Below the pieces are notes generated by a model. It did not search any database and was not told the DNA's origin. It saw only the letters and a list, made by a program, of their open reading frames with translations. Below, in pieces: positions 19,790 to 28,966 of a stretch of 64,000 nt of DNA (position 1 is its first letter; the number at the start of each line of letters is the position of its first letter). The DNA comes from Marivita hallyeonensis (GTDB lineage Bacteria; Pseudomonadota; Alphaproteobacteria; Rhodobacterales; Rhodobacteraceae), in assembly GCF_900129875.1 (NCBI RefSeq), contig NZ_FQXC01000003.1:62001-126000 (forward strand), given 5' to 3'. The position numbers and the translations under genes were made by a program.

Positions 19790-20739
19790 TCCGCCTCATC
19801 TCAGCGATACTACTTGCGTCCGCCACACCTGTTCTGGCGGACGCACCATTTCTGGGGTTTCCCTTGGACTGCACGCTCGGAGAGACGTGCGTGATCGAAG
19901 ACTACCCCGATGTCGATCCGTCTGAGGGCGTTTCGGATTACCGCTGTGGTTTGAAATCCCGCGACGGGCACAGCGGCACTGACATCGCCTTGCTGAGCTT
20001 CGAACAGATGGTGCAAGGCGTGCCGGTGATCGCTGCTGCGCCGGGGCGGGTTCAGGCGACCCGCGACATGCTTCCCGATCAACCGTACGTTCCCGGGACT
20101 GAATTGAACGGACAAGAATGCGGCAATGCAGTGCGCATCGACCACGGCAATGGCTATCAGTCGGTCTACTGCCACATGAAGCTTGGCTCGATCCTTGTCT
20201 CTGCCGGCCAGCGCGTATTGGCGGGTCAGATGCTGGGCGAAGTTGGTCTGAGTGGACTGACCAACTATCCGCATCTTCACCTGACGATCACTCAGGGGAA
20301 CAGCATCGTGGATCCCTTTGCACCAACGCAAGAAAACGCCTGTAGCGAACCGCTTGAAACGCTGTGGCTCGACACGCCATATTACAGTGATGCCGGGATT
20401 TTCACGGCAGCGGTATCCAACCAGGTACCCGAACTTGAAGAGGTTCAAACCGGATCAGCGCGGGTGACGACCCTCACGGGGACCGACGCGATGGTGCTTT
20501 ACGGGCATGTTTTCCACGCAAATGCCGGGGACAAAGTAGAGTTTTTGATGACAGGACCCGATGGACCGGTGTTCGACCACACTGCACGGATCGACGCCGA
20601 TCAGGCGCAATTGTTTCGCGCGTTCGGGCGTCGCGCCCCGGATGGTGGGTGGGACGCAGGCAAATATCGCGGCTACGTACGGTTGATCCGGGGCGACACG
20701 ATTCTCGCGGTGCGTCACGCGGACGTCACCGTCAAATAG
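19786..20739 (+). CDS. M23-family metallopeptidase, secreted
   Basis: The protein is a periplasmic LytM/M23 endopeptidase likely to cut murein cross-links. After a signal peptide (LISAILLASATPVLA), it shows the zinc motifs GHSGTD (HxGxD) and PHLHL (HxH), both intact, followed by a C-terminal beta domain of about 120 residues. The only sensible start is a TTG at 19786 overlapping the clpA stop as TTGA (317 residues), which implies coupled translation with clpA. Its stop codon abuts the stop of the convergent motor-like gene with no gap. Target linkage is inferred from the family. Confidence 0.88.
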   Translation: MIRLISAILLASATPVLADAPFLGFPLDCTLGETCVIEDYPDVDPSEGVSDYRCGLKSRDGHSGTDIALLSFEQMVQGVPVIAAAPGRVQATRDMLPDQPYVPGTELNGQECGNAVRIDHGNGYQSVYCHMKLGSILVSAGQRVLAGQMLGEVGLSGLTNYPHLHLTITQGNSIVDPFAPTQENACSEPLETLWLDTPYYSDAGIFTAAVSNQVPELEEVQTGSARVTTLTGTDAMVLYGHVFHANAGDKVEFLMTGPDGPVFDHTARIDADQAQLFRAFGRRAPDGGWDAGKYRGYVRLIRGDTILAVRHADVTVK

Positions 20740-22884
20740 CTATTGCTCGGTAAGCTTCAGCTCAATCCGACGGTTCTGCGCGCGCGCTTCAGCCGAATCT
20801 TCGGTGTTTACGGGTTGATACTCCCCGAAACCATTCGCCGACAATCGCTGCGGCGGGATGCCAAGCTCTTCGATCATATAGCGTACGACTGACAACGCCC
20901 GCCCCTGCGACAGCTCCCAGTTGTCGGCAAAACGCCCTTGCCCTGACAAGGGCAGATTGTCGGTGTGCCCGTCCACCCGAATGATCCAGTTCAGTTCGTC
21001 CGGGATATCTTGGGCGACATCCTGAAGAATCTGCGCCACATTCGCGATCTGCGCGCGACCCTCCGGGGACAATCCGGCTTCGGCCGGCGGGAACAGCACT
21101 TCGGACGAAAAGACAAAGCGGTCGCCTTCGATGCGCACACCTTCACGGTTGCCCAAGACCTCTCGCAAGCGCCCGAAGAATTCCGACCGATAACGCTCAA
21201 GGTCCTGGTTTTCGCCCGCCAGCCGCCGTTTTTCTTCTTCCAGACGCTGACGTTCTTCTTCGAGCCGGATGCGCTCGGCCTCTTCCAACTGACGGCGGCG
21301 GCGTTCTTCGGAGGCGACCCGCGCAAGCGCGGTGTTCAGTTCGTTGCCAAGACTTTGTAGCTGGATTTGCGCCTCGACATCCCGAGCCTCGGCCTCGTCC
21401 AGCAGCGCTTGCAAGGACGACAACTGTCGCCGCAGCGCCCCGACCTGCTGGTTCAACAGCTCGGTCTGACGCTGCGCTTCGGTGGCCCGGGCAGTTTCCG
21501 TGTTCAACTGTTCGCGTGCTCGTTCCAGCAACAACCGCCGCTGTTCTGCCTCCGAAAGACGGTTTTCCAAAGCCGTTTCCGCGGCAAGCTTGGCCGCCAA
21601 AGCCGCAGCCAATTGGTCCCGCGTGTTCTCCAAAGACGTTGCCGTGCTTGTCTGTTCCGCGAGGGCCGCAGCCAGACGCTGCTCCAGCGTTTGCTCCTGT
21701 TCCGTCCGCGCGGCTGCCTCCGCCTGTGCCTCGGCCAAGGCCTGCCGTAAGGCCGCTACGGTCGCAGCGGTCGCTTGCGCGTCAGAGAGGCCTTCGGACA
21801 GTTGCGCATTCTCCGCCCGCAGCGCTTCAAGACGTTCCTCGAGTGCGTCGGCTTCGGCCAGACGTGCCAGAGCTTCGGACAGTTGCGCTTCCAGTGACGA
21901 CAAAGAGCTTTCGTTGATTGCAGCCGCTGACAGATCCGTCTGAAGCGCTTCAATCCGCTCCGCCTGCGCATCGAGCCGCGCCTGCAATGCAGCGGCGGTT
22001 TCCTCGCCTTCCAGAAGTGCCGCAGCCAAACGTGCGGTCAAATCATCTTCGGCCGCGCGCGCAGCCGCCAACAGTGTCAGCGTCTCTTCTGCCTCTGCGC
22101 GCTGCTGCTCGAGCGCGAGGGTCATTGCGGTCAGTTCGGCATCCGCGTTCTGCAACCGCTCACGAAGCGCTTCGGCCGCAGCAGCCTCGGCCAGACGCAG
22201 TGCCTCCTCCTCACTCAACTCGGATTCAAGCGATCCCACCTGCGCGGTGAGGTCCCCGATTGTCGCGGTCGCATCAGCATTCTGCGCACGAAGATCAGCG
22301 ACGAGCGCCTCCAGCGCCTCGCGTCGCGCTGCTGCCAGCCGCGCCGCTTCGGTTTGTTCATCGATTTCATTACGCGCCGTCGCAAGTGCAAGGTTCAGCG
22401 CCTCCTGCTCCGACAACAGCCGCTCGCGCGCCTCGGCTAGGTCTGCAACCTGGCCCAGAGCAGTGTCGCGTTCCGCCAGCAATCCGGCCACCTGTTCTTC
22501 GAAAGATGCGATGCGCGCATCCGCAGCTTCAAGCGCCGCCGCCTGCCGGGCCCGCGTGGCGGACAATGACGCAATAATCGCTTCCTGCTCGGTCAGACGC
22601 GTGCGCGTATCGTCCAGTGTCGCGTTCAGTACGCCAAGCTCATTGGTCAATGCCGTGTTGCGTTGCTGCTCAAGCCCGAGCGCACGCGCGAGTTCCGCGA
22701 TCTCGGAGGAAAGCGTGTTGAGTTCGTTCTCTTGACCGGTGATGGTGTCACGCAGGACGGCCTGCACCACCATAAAAATCGTCAGAACGAACATCAGGAC
22801 CAGCAAAAGCCCCGTCATCGCATCCACAAATCCGGGCCAGATCGAGGCTTGGAAACGCGCCCCAGTGCGACGGGACAGGGCCAT
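20740..22884 (-). CDS. MotB/ZorB-like membrane protein with long coiled coil and OmpA domain
   Basis: The 714-residue protein has one N-terminal membrane helix (about 17-41) containing Asp21 in WPGFVDAMTGLLLVLMF, the position of the proton-carrying Asp of MotB and ZorB. About 530 residues of nearly uninterrupted heptad-rich coiled coil follow (about 45-575, extreme Ala/Glu/Leu/Arg content), then an OmpA-like peptidoglycan-binding domain (about 588-714) with RVDGHTDNLP, NWELSQGRA and QNRRIEL. It lies 2 bp after its MotA/ExbB-like partner. Together they look like a proton-driven stator unit that is not flagellar: no flagellar genes are nearby. Function unknown. Confidence 0.85.
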   Translation of the reverse strand: MALSRRTGARFQASIWPGFVDAMTGLLLVLMFVLTIFMVVQAVLRDTITGQENELNTLSSEIAELARALGLEQQRNTALTNELGVLNATLDDTRTRLTEQEAIIASLSATRARQAAALEAADARIASFEEQVAGLLAERDTALGQVADLAEARERLLSEQEALNLALATARNEIDEQTEAARLAAARREALEALVADLRAQNADATATIGDLTAQVGSLESELSEEEALRLAEAAAAEALRERLQNADAELTAMTLALEQQRAEAEETLTLLAAARAAEDDLTARLAAALLEGEETAAALQARLDAQAERIEALQTDLSAAAINESSLSSLEAQLSEALARLAEADALEERLEALRAENAQLSEGLSDAQATAATVAALRQALAEAQAEAAARTEQEQTLEQRLAAALAEQTSTATSLENTRDQLAAALAAKLAAETALENRLSEAEQRRLLLERAREQLNTETARATEAQRQTELLNQQVGALRRQLSSLQALLDEAEARDVEAQIQLQSLGNELNTALARVASEERRRRQLEEAERIRLEEERQRLEEEKRRLAGENQDLERYRSEFFGRLREVLGNREGVRIEGDRFVFSSEVLFPPAEAGLSPEGRAQIANVAQILQDVAQDIPDELNWIIRVDGHTDNLPLSGQGRFADNWELSQGRALSVVRYMIEELGIPPQRLSANGFGEYQPVNTEDSAEARAQNRRIELKLTEQ

Positions 22885-22886
22885 GC

Positions 22887-24134
22887 CTAGCCCTCCTCAC
22901 CTTTGTCGTCGCGCGTCGCTCTGCGCCCTAGTCGATCAAGAGACCGGGCAATCGTCGACAAGTCGGTCCGCAATTCCGCCATCGTCTCCTGCCGACCTGC
23001 AGCGATTTCCTCAAGAATACGCAGCATCTGTACATCTATGGACCGTAGGCGCATCCGGCTCTCGGCATCGAGGCCCTCGTTTTCGGACTTGTGCTCAAGA
23101 GCGTCGAGAAGGCGTTCCTGCCCTTCCGCGAGGCGCGCAAACGCCGTGGCGGTCGGGGCGGTGGCTTCCATCCGTTCGGTCATCCGCTCCAAGGCGTCAC
23201 CAAGTTGGCCGAGCCGATTTTCCACCTCTGCCCGTCCCTGTTCGGAGCGGGCAAACAGCAGTTGCAGCGTCTCCATCTGGTCGACCATCTGATCCAGTAA
23301 CAGACCCGCCGTTCCCATCTCGCCAGTGCCGTCACTGTCGCCGCTGGAAAACCCGAGCTTGGTGATCGAACTCAACCATTCTTCAAGCTCGCGATAGAAC
23401 CGGTTTTGCCCATGCCCGGCAAAAAGCTCCAACAACCCCACAACCAGAGACCCGGCAAGCCCCAGCAAGGATGAGGCGAAGGCGACACCCATACCGGACA
23501 ACTGACTGTCGAGGCCGGTCATCAGGCGCGCGAAAACCTCGGTGCCCGTCTCACCTTCTTCAGGTGCCAACCCCCGGATCGTGTCAACCAAAGCCGGAAC
23601 GGTCGTCGCCAAACCGTAGAACGTGCCAAGCAAGCCAAGGAAGATCAGAAGGTTGACGATGTAGCGCGTGATCTCGCGCGCTTCGTCAATTCGCGTGGCA
23701 ACGGAATCCAGGATAGATCGGGTCGACGCCGTGTTGATCTGCATCCGCTTGCTGCGAGACCGCAGGAGCGTCGCCAATGGGGCCAGCAGCAAAGGCGCCT
23801 TTGATTGAACCCCGCTTTCACGCTCACGCGCAAAGGTTTCGATCCAGCGCACCGATTGAATGAGCTGCCAAACCTGCCAGAACACGGCCAGCACGCCGAC
23901 GACAAAAACGAAAAGAATGAAACCGTTCAGGTACGGGTTCGCCTCGAACACCGGCAGCACCCGAGGCAACGCCAGAACCGCCCCGGAGCCTGTCAGCCCC
24001 AGAACGAGAAGCATCATCAAAACCTGTCTGACAGGCTGTGAAAACTGTGGCTCGGCCTCGATGTCCGGCTGATCCATAAGGACAGGTCCTGACGCGGGTT
24101 TCTTATTCTTCGCGCGCCACCCTAAGCGGTTCAT
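22887..24134 (-). CDS. MotA/TolQ/ExbB-like proton-channel protein with cytoplasmic tail
   Basis: About 415 residues with four membrane helices in the MotA-like order: a pair near the N-terminus (VLMMLLVLGLTGSGAVLALP and NGFILFVFVVGVLAVFWQVW), a long cytoplasmic loop, then a pair (IVNLLIFLGLLGTFYGLATTV and GVAFASSLLGLAGSLVVGLL) bearing the conserved Gly/Thr/Ser of the ion path. A tail of about 165 residues predicted helical and coiled-coil follows, recalling ZorA of Zorya. The start is uncertain: ATG at 24134 is used, with 24188 and 24077 as alternatives. It pairs with the MotB-like gene 2 bp downstream. Zorya effector genes (zorC, zorD, zorE) are absent, so a housekeeping role is more likely. 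Confidence 0.83.
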   Translation of the reverse strand: MNRLGWRAKNKKPASGPVLMDQPDIEAEPQFSQPVRQVLMMLLVLGLTGSGAVLALPRVLPVFEANPYLNGFILFVFVVGVLAVFWQVWQLIQSVRWIETFARERESGVQSKAPLLLAPLATLLRSRSKRMQINTASTRSILDSVATRIDEAREITRYIVNLLIFLGLLGTFYGLATTVPALVDTIRGLAPEEGETGTEVFARLMTGLDSQLSGMGVAFASSLLGLAGSLVVGLLELFAGHGQNRFYRELEEWLSSITKLGFSSGDSDGTGEMGTAGLLLDQMVDQMETLQLLFARSEQGRAEVENRLGQLGDALERMTERMEATAPTATAFARLAEGQERLLDALEHKSENEGLDAESRMRLRSIDVQMLRILEEIAAGRQETMAELRTDLSTIARSLDRLGRRATRDDKGEEG

Positions 24135-24151
24135 TGCCAATCGCCAAGTCG

Positions 24152-24682
24152 TTAAGCAAGCAACGTACGCACCCGGTGACTCAGCCATTCCAGGTCTGCA
24201 TCCGGAATGCCCAATTCGGCCAGATGAGACGCCGTATTGAACAGGTAATCGCTGTTCGGACCTCGCCCGCCCACGGCACGCGCAATGATCTGCGCCTGCT
24301 CCTCAAGCTCCAGCGCACCGCAATACTGGACATGGTCGGGATCGATGACATAAGTGACAGCCGTCACTTCGCGCCCGTCGTGCAGCGTCACGGTCAACGA
24401 TTTTTCGAGGTAAGCCGAAGACACCAGTTCCCTTTCCCGCAGGTAGGTCATTGTTGCGTCAACCTCGGCCTCGTGCATTTGCATCGCCAGACCGTCGCAC
24501 ACGCTGCCCGGATGTTCGTCCAGCGCGAGCACAAGTCCCGGGTCGGTCTGCGTCCCGCGATGATGGATCGACCGCATGCAAAAGCTCCGGGCGTAGCCAC
24601 GAAGCTGCGCATGCGCGGTCTCGACCGGTTCAAAGCCCGGGTTCCACAAAAGGGAGCCGTATCCAAAAACCCAAAGCGTCAT
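24152..24682 (-). CDS. gamma-glutamylcyclotransferase, ChaC-like
   Basis: The 176-residue protein has the ChaC N-terminus VFGYGSLLWNPGFE, which forms the substrate-binding YGSL loop, and a conserved acidic stretch LRERELVSSAYLEKS holding the likely catalytic Glu. ChaC enzymes split glutathione into 5-oxoproline and Cys-Gly. It is the first gene of a minus-strand run leading into the MotA-like gene (18 bp gap to the chosen start), so the two are probably co-transcribed, though no functional link is obvious. Confidence 0.87.
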   Translation of the reverse strand: MTLWVFGYGSLLWNPGFEPVETAHAQLRGYARSFCMRSIHHRGTQTDPGLVLALDEHPGSVCDGLAMQMHEAEVDATMTYLRERELVSSAYLEKSLTVTLHDGREVTAVTYVIDPDHVQYCGALELEEQAQIIARAVGGRGPNSDYLFNTASHLAELGIPDADLEWLSHRVRTLLA

Positions 24683-24750
24683 CGTACTGGTCCTGCTGTC
24701 CTGCGCGCGATAAACACCAATCGCGCAGCGGACAAAAGGGGGATGCGTCG

Positions 24751-25728
24751 GTGAAACGCCTGTTTCTGGGGATCGTTGCGGCCACGCTCGCCTATTCCGG
24801 CTGGTGGTTCTATGCCGCGCAAGAAATGCGAAGCGGTGTGGAAGACTGGTTCGCCGATATGCGCGCCGCCGGTTGGGACGCCGACTATGCCGACCTCACC
24901 GTGCGCGGCTTTCCAAGCCGTACTGATGTGACACTGACGAACCCGAGCTTGCGCGCGCCGGACGGGTCGATCGCCTGGACCACGCCGTTCTTACAAATCC
25001 TCGGACTTAGCTACAAGCGCGGGCATGTGATCGTCGCGTGGGCAGACAGCCAGACGTTGCAAACCGACGCCGGTATGATCGAGGTCACCTCAGACGGGAT
25101 GCGCGCCAGCGTGGTGCATGAGGACGGTCGCATCCTGCGAAGCAATTTCGAGGCGCCCGTGCTCAATTTGGCCGGCCCGGATCAGACCTTGGCGGCCGCC
25201 GGTGTCAATGTCGCGCTCGAACACGTGGCCCCCACGCCGTCATCCTACCGTCTTTTTCTGTCAAGCGATGGTCTGGCCATGTCCAGACCGGATCTCATCG
25301 CCGGAATTGCGCCGGAGTCGCTCGCCACACTGCGCGCGGATATGGGTTTCGACCTGTCAGACGCTCTGACGGTGCAAAACTTCGCGGAAGACCTGCCGCA
25401 GCTCACTCAGCTCTCCATTCGCACAGCGCAGGTCGATTACGGTGCGCTGACGCTCCAACTTGCCGGGGATGCAGATCTCGACAGCCAAGGCCGCGCCACG
25501 GGGGAGCTTCGCGTCGAGGCGCAGAACTGGCGTGAAAGCCTGCGCATGGCCGAAGCAGAGGGCCATTTGCCCGAGGGGGTTGCGGATGGGCTTGTCGATC
25601 TTCTGTCACTTGTCGCCTCTCTCAACGGCAACAGCGAAACGCTCGACGTAACACTGGGGCTTGATCGCGGCGCCGTCCGGCTTGGACCCTTGCCCGTCGG
25701 AGAACTGCCACCTTTGCGCTGGCGCTGA
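24751..25728 (+). CDS. DUF2125 family protein
   Basis: The 325-residue protein has one N-terminal membrane anchor or uncleaved signal (VKRLFLGIVAATLAYSGWWFYAAQ) followed by the beta-rich repetitive body of the DUF2125 family: FADMRAAGWDADYADLTVRGFPSRTDVTLTNPSL is the hallmark (residues about 35-70). The body resembles AsmA/TamB-like lipid-transfer folds in style, which suggests an envelope role, but the function is not established. The start is a GTG with GGGGGA upstream. It is encoded divergently from the ChaC-like gene. Confidence 0.8.
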   Translation: MKRLFLGIVAATLAYSGWWFYAAQEMRSGVEDWFADMRAAGWDADYADLTVRGFPSRTDVTLTNPSLRAPDGSIAWTTPFLQILGLSYKRGHVIVAWADSQTLQTDAGMIEVTSDGMRASVVHEDGRILRSNFEAPVLNLAGPDQTLAAAGVNVALEHVAPTPSSYRLFLSSDGLAMSRPDLIAGIAPESLATLRADMGFDLSDALTVQNFAEDLPQLTQLSIRTAQVDYGALTLQLAGDADLDSQGRATGELRVEAQNWRESLRMAEAEGHLPEGVADGLVDLLSLVASLNGNSETLDVTLGLDRGAVRLGPLPVGELPPLRWR

Positions 25729-25783
25729 GTCTTGCCAAACCCCGCGCCCGCCGCGACAGTACCACCCAGACGCGAGGGAATGC

Positions 25784-27058
25784 ATGACAGACGCAATATT
25801 CCGACGGATCGACGACGCCCGCGATGATTTGGTCACGCTCACACAGGACCTCATCCGCATCCCGACGCTGAACCCGCCCGGCGAAAACTACGCTGCGATC
25901 TGTGACTATCTCGACAAACGCCTCTCCGGATCAAATTTCGAGACAACCTGGATCCGTGCCGAAGGCGCGCCCGGTGACAGCGACCGCTACCCGCGCTGGA
26001 ACCTGATCGCACGTCGCGAGGGCAAGTCCGGTGGCGATTGTGTTCATTTCAACTCTCACACGGATGTGGTCGAAGTCGGTCACGGCTGGACCCACGAGCC
26101 GTTTGGCGGGGCGGTCGAAGGAGACCGGATCTACGGGCGTGGTTCCTGCGACATGAAGGGCGGTCTTGCCGCCTCGATCATCGCGGTCGACGCCTTCATT
26201 GCCGAACATCCCGACTATCACGGCGCGATCGAGATCAGCGGCACGGCGGATGAGGAATCCGGCGGCTACGGCGGCGTCGCCCATCTGGCAGAACACGGTT
26301 GGTTCGACCCGAAACGCGTCCAGCACGTCATCATCCCGGAGCCACTCAACAAGGACCGCATATGTCTGGGACACCGCGGCGGCTGGTGGGCCGAGATCGA
26401 AACCAAGGGCGAGATTGCGCACGGCTCAATGCCCTTTCTCGGCGATTGCGCCGTCCGCCACATGGGAGCCGTTCTGCACGCGTTCGAAGAAACGCTCTTC
26501 CCGGCCATGGCCGCCCGGCATACGGAGATGCCCGTCGTCCCCGACGGCGCGCGGCAATCAACGATGAACATCAATTCGATCCATGGCGGCCAGCCTGAGC
26601 AGGACGCCGACTATACCGGCCTGCCTGCCCACTGCGTCCCGGACAGCTGCCGCATTGTCATTGACCGAAGGTTTCTGATGGAGGAACCCATTGAGGCCGT
26701 CCGGCAAGAGGTCATCGACCTACTTGATGATCTCAAATCCCGCCGCGCAAATTTCGACTACGAGATCCGTGAGATCAATCGCGTCATCCCTTCAATGACC
26801 GAACGCGACGCCCCTATTGTCACCACTGTGCACGACGCCATCCGCGACGTTTTGGGGCAGGACCCATCCTATGTCGCCTCCCCCGGCAGCTACGACCAGA
26901 AACACATCGACCGCATCGGCAAACTGAAGAACTGCATTGCCTATGGCCCCGGCGTGCTCGAACTGGCGCACAAACCAGATGAATGGATCGGCATTTCCGA
27001 CATGCTCGACAGCGCAAAAGTCATGGCGCGAAGCCTCGAAACCCTGCTCCTTCCCTGA
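25784..27058 (+). CDS. M20-family acetylornithine deacetylase / succinyl-diaminopimelate desuccinylase-like protein
   Basis: The 424-residue M20 hydrolase carries the zinc motifs FNSHTDVV, GRGSCDMKGG and GTADEESGG and the last His in YGPGVLELAHKPDEW. It belongs to the ArgE/DapE-like group but is longer than either by about 45 residues, with insertions around LARREGKSGG and an unusual GGQPEQDADYTGLPAHCVPDSC segment, so neither name should be applied firmly. It lies 55 bp after the DUF2125 gene. It is a second M20 enzyme in the window and is clearly distinct from the one at 5956. Substrate unknown, probably an N-acyl amino acid. Confidence 0.85.
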   Translation: MTDAIFRRIDDARDDLVTLTQDLIRIPTLNPPGENYAAICDYLDKRLSGSNFETTWIRAEGAPGDSDRYPRWNLIARREGKSGGDCVHFNSHTDVVEVGHGWTHEPFGGAVEGDRIYGRGSCDMKGGLAASIIAVDAFIAEHPDYHGAIEISGTADEESGGYGGVAHLAEHGWFDPKRVQHVIIPEPLNKDRICLGHRGGWWAEIETKGEIAHGSMPFLGDCAVRHMGAVLHAFEETLFPAMAARHTEMPVVPDGARQSTMNINSIHGGQPEQDADYTGLPAHCVPDSCRIVIDRRFLMEEPIEAVRQEVIDLLDDLKSRRANFDYEIREINRVIPSMTERDAPIVTTVHDAIRDVLGQDPSYVASPGSYDQKHIDRIGKLKNCIAYGPGVLELAHKPDEWIGISDMLDSAKVMARSLETLLLP

Positions 27059-27088
27059 TCTTCTCCGGTTCGGAAATATCTCGGGGGT

Positions 27089-27107
27089 GTGGGGGCAGAG
27101 CCCCCAC
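27089..27107. terminator. GC-rich hairpin between convergent genes
   Basis: An 8-bp perfect stem GTGGGGGC / GCCCCCAC with the loop AGA lies between the M20 gene and panC, which converge. The G-run / AGA / C-run layout resembles a short intergenic hairpin I recall as frequent in Rhodobacterales. There is no T-run, but the symmetry fits a bidirectional transcription end. Confidence 0.5.
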
Positions 27108-27140
27108 CCTGATCGGATTGGCGAAGCCAATTCGAAAAAT

Positions 27141-27983
27141 TCACACCGCAATGTTATCGATCAACCGCACCCCGGCGAGCCACGCTGCCGCAAACAACCG
27201 TGCCGGTGCCTGTGCCGACTGCAACAAGCGCAGATCATCGGCCGCACGCAGTTCGAGGTAGTCAATGCTTGTGAACCCGGCCGTCTCCAACCGCTTGACC
27301 GCATCCGGCAACAAGTCAGACATCTCCGAGCCGGTCTGCAACGTTTCGGCCATGCCTTCCATCACCTCGTTCAGAACCGGCGCATAGACCCGCGCGCGAT
27401 CTGACAGGAGCAGGTTGCGTGACGACATGGCAAGCCCGTCTTCCTCCCGAATGGTCGGGCAGCCAACCACTTCAATCGCAATATCCAGATCCGCCGCCAG
27501 TCGCGTCACCACCTGCAATTGCTGATAATCCTTCTCGCCGAAGAACGCCTTATCCGCACTTGTCTGCAGGAACAGCTTGGAGACAACGGTGGCCACCCCA
27601 TCGAAATGCCCGGGCCGTGTCGCGCCGCACAGGCAATCGGTGAGACCGGATACCGACACATTGGTTGAAAAGCCCGCCGGGTACATCTGTTCCCCGTCCG
27701 GAACCCAGATCGCATCGACCGCGAAGCGTTCCAGCTTGCGCGCATCCTGCTCTTCCGTTCGCGGGTAGTTCGCGAGGTCCTCTGGATTGTTGAACTGCTT
27801 CGGGTTCACAAAAATCGTCACGATAACCCGGTCGCACACCGCCTTGGCCGCAGCGACAAGACTCAAATGCCCATCGTGCAGCGCCCCCATCGTCGGAACA
27901 ACACCCACCACCTCGCCTGCGCGTTTCCACGGTGTGATCAACGCACGTAACTCGGACTTGTCCCGAAAAATCGGCACGATCAC
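27141..27983 (-). CDS. panC: pantothenate synthetase
   Basis: The 280-residue enzyme condenses pantoate and beta-alanine with ATP, the last step of vitamin B5 synthesis. [14 protein letters not shown] with the HIGH-type motif, [13 protein letters not shown], the [14 protein letters not shown] region and [12 protein letters not shown] are intact. The start is a GTG overlapping the panB stop as GTGA, so the two enzymes are translationally coupled. Confidence 0.97.
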   Translation of the reverse strand: MIVPIFRDKSELRALITPWKRAGEVVGVVPTMGALHDGHLSLVAAAKAVCDRVIVTIFVNPKQFNNPEDLANYPRTEEQDARKLERFAVDAIWVPDGEQMYPAGFSTNVSVSGLTDCLCGATRPGHFDGVATVVSKLFLQTSADKAFFGEKDYQQLQVVTRLAADLDIAIEVVGCPTIREEDGLAMSSRNLLLSDRARVYAPVLNEVMEGMAETLQTGSEMSDLLPDAVKRLETAGFTSIDYLELRAADDLRLLQSAQAPARLFAAAWLAGVRLIDNIAV

Positions 27984-28813
27984 GACTTCGGCTCCTGCGC
28001 AGAGTCGCCGAAGACATGCTCGGCAGAAGGGAACGCCCGGCGGCGCACCTCGTCCGCATAGGCCGCCACCGCCGCTTCGGCCTGCTGACCCAAAGTGGCG
28101 TAACGCTTCACGAATTTCGGTTTGAACCGTGTGAAAAGGCCCAGCATATCGTCAACGACAAGGATCTGCCCATCACAGCCAGCGGAGGCGCCAATCCCAA
28201 TCGTCGGGATCGGCACGGCCGCAGTTATCTCGTTCGCGAGCGTCTCCGGCACTTTTTCCAACACCACCGCAAAGGCTCCCGCCTCCGACACCGCCTCCGC
28301 GTCAGCGATCAGCTGCGCCGCGGCATCGCCGCGCCCCTGCACCTTGTAGCCGCCCAAGGTGTTGATCGATTGCGGCGTCAGGCCGATATGGGCCATCACC
28401 GGAATGCCGCGCGCGACGAGGAAGGCAATCGTGTCGGCCATTCCCACACCACCCTCGAGTTTCACGGCACCGGCCTCGGTCTCGGACATCAGTCGTGCGG
28501 CGTTGCGAAAGGCCTGCTCGGGGCTTTCCTCATAGGAGCCGAACGGCATATCGACGACCATCATCGCCTGCCTGAGGCCGCGCTTTACCGCTTTCCCGTG
28601 CAGGATCATCATTTCCATCGTCACGCCCAGCGTCGATGGCAGGCCATGCAGCACCATGCCGACACTGTCGCCCACCAGAACGAAATCGCAGTGCGAATCC
28701 ATCAGTTCCGCCATGGGTGTCGTATAGGCCGTCAGACTGACCAACGGCGTAGCTCCTTTGCGCGCCCGAATGTCGTCGGGAAGAGGGGCGGATTTTCTGG
28801 CTGTGGCGCTCAT
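27980..28813 (-). CDS. panB: 3-methyl-2-oxobutanoate hydroxymethyltransferase
   Basis: The 277-residue enzyme makes ketopantoate from 2-oxoisovalerate and methylene-tetrahydrofolate. The motifs [24 protein letters not shown] (metal-binding Asp), [14 protein letters not shown] and [11 protein letters not shown] are present. The ATG at 28813 has AAGGAC upstream and begins at the normal family N-terminus, [20 protein letters not shown]. The operon panB-panC is transcribed divergently from the solute-binding protein gene. Confidence 0.96.
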   Translation of the reverse strand: MSATARKSAPLPDDIRARKGATPLVSLTAYTTPMAELMDSHCDFVLVGDSVGMVLHGLPSTLGVTMEMMILHGKAVKRGLRQAMMVVDMPFGSYEESPEQAFRNAARLMSETEAGAVKLEGGVGMADTIAFLVARGIPVMAHIGLTPQSINTLGGYKVQGRGDAAAQLIADAEAVSEAGAFAVVLEKVPETLANEITAAVPIPTIGIGASAGCDGQILVVDDMLGLFTRFKPKFVKRYATLGQQAEAAVAAYADEVRRRAFPSAEHVFGDSAQEPKS

Positions 28814-28966
28814 GGCGGGGCGTCCTTCTTGGCCTTCGTTGCATTCGAAATACCAGCGCATCCGGGTGCTGACACTGCGCAAATTGCAGCATGTGCTTGA
28901 TTGCAGGGCGATTCGCCATGACAGTTGGACAAACAACGGGGCTCAGCCCATCAACAGGAGGGACCT

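Noticed and set aside
20740-22884. Very repetitive sequence in the MotB-like gene taken as tandem DNA repeats
   Set aside because: The repetition is of Ala/Glu/Leu/Arg heptads at the protein level; the DNA does not repeat in exact units.
20740-24134. Zorya anti-phage system
   Set aside because: The ZorA/ZorB-like pair is present, but ZorC, ZorD or ZorE genes are not; neighbours are ClpA, an M23 peptidase and a ChaC-like enzyme, not defence genes.
28016-28900. A 294-codon plus-strand frame opposite panB
   Set aside because: Mirror of panB codon bias; no independent start site and His/Arg-rich product.
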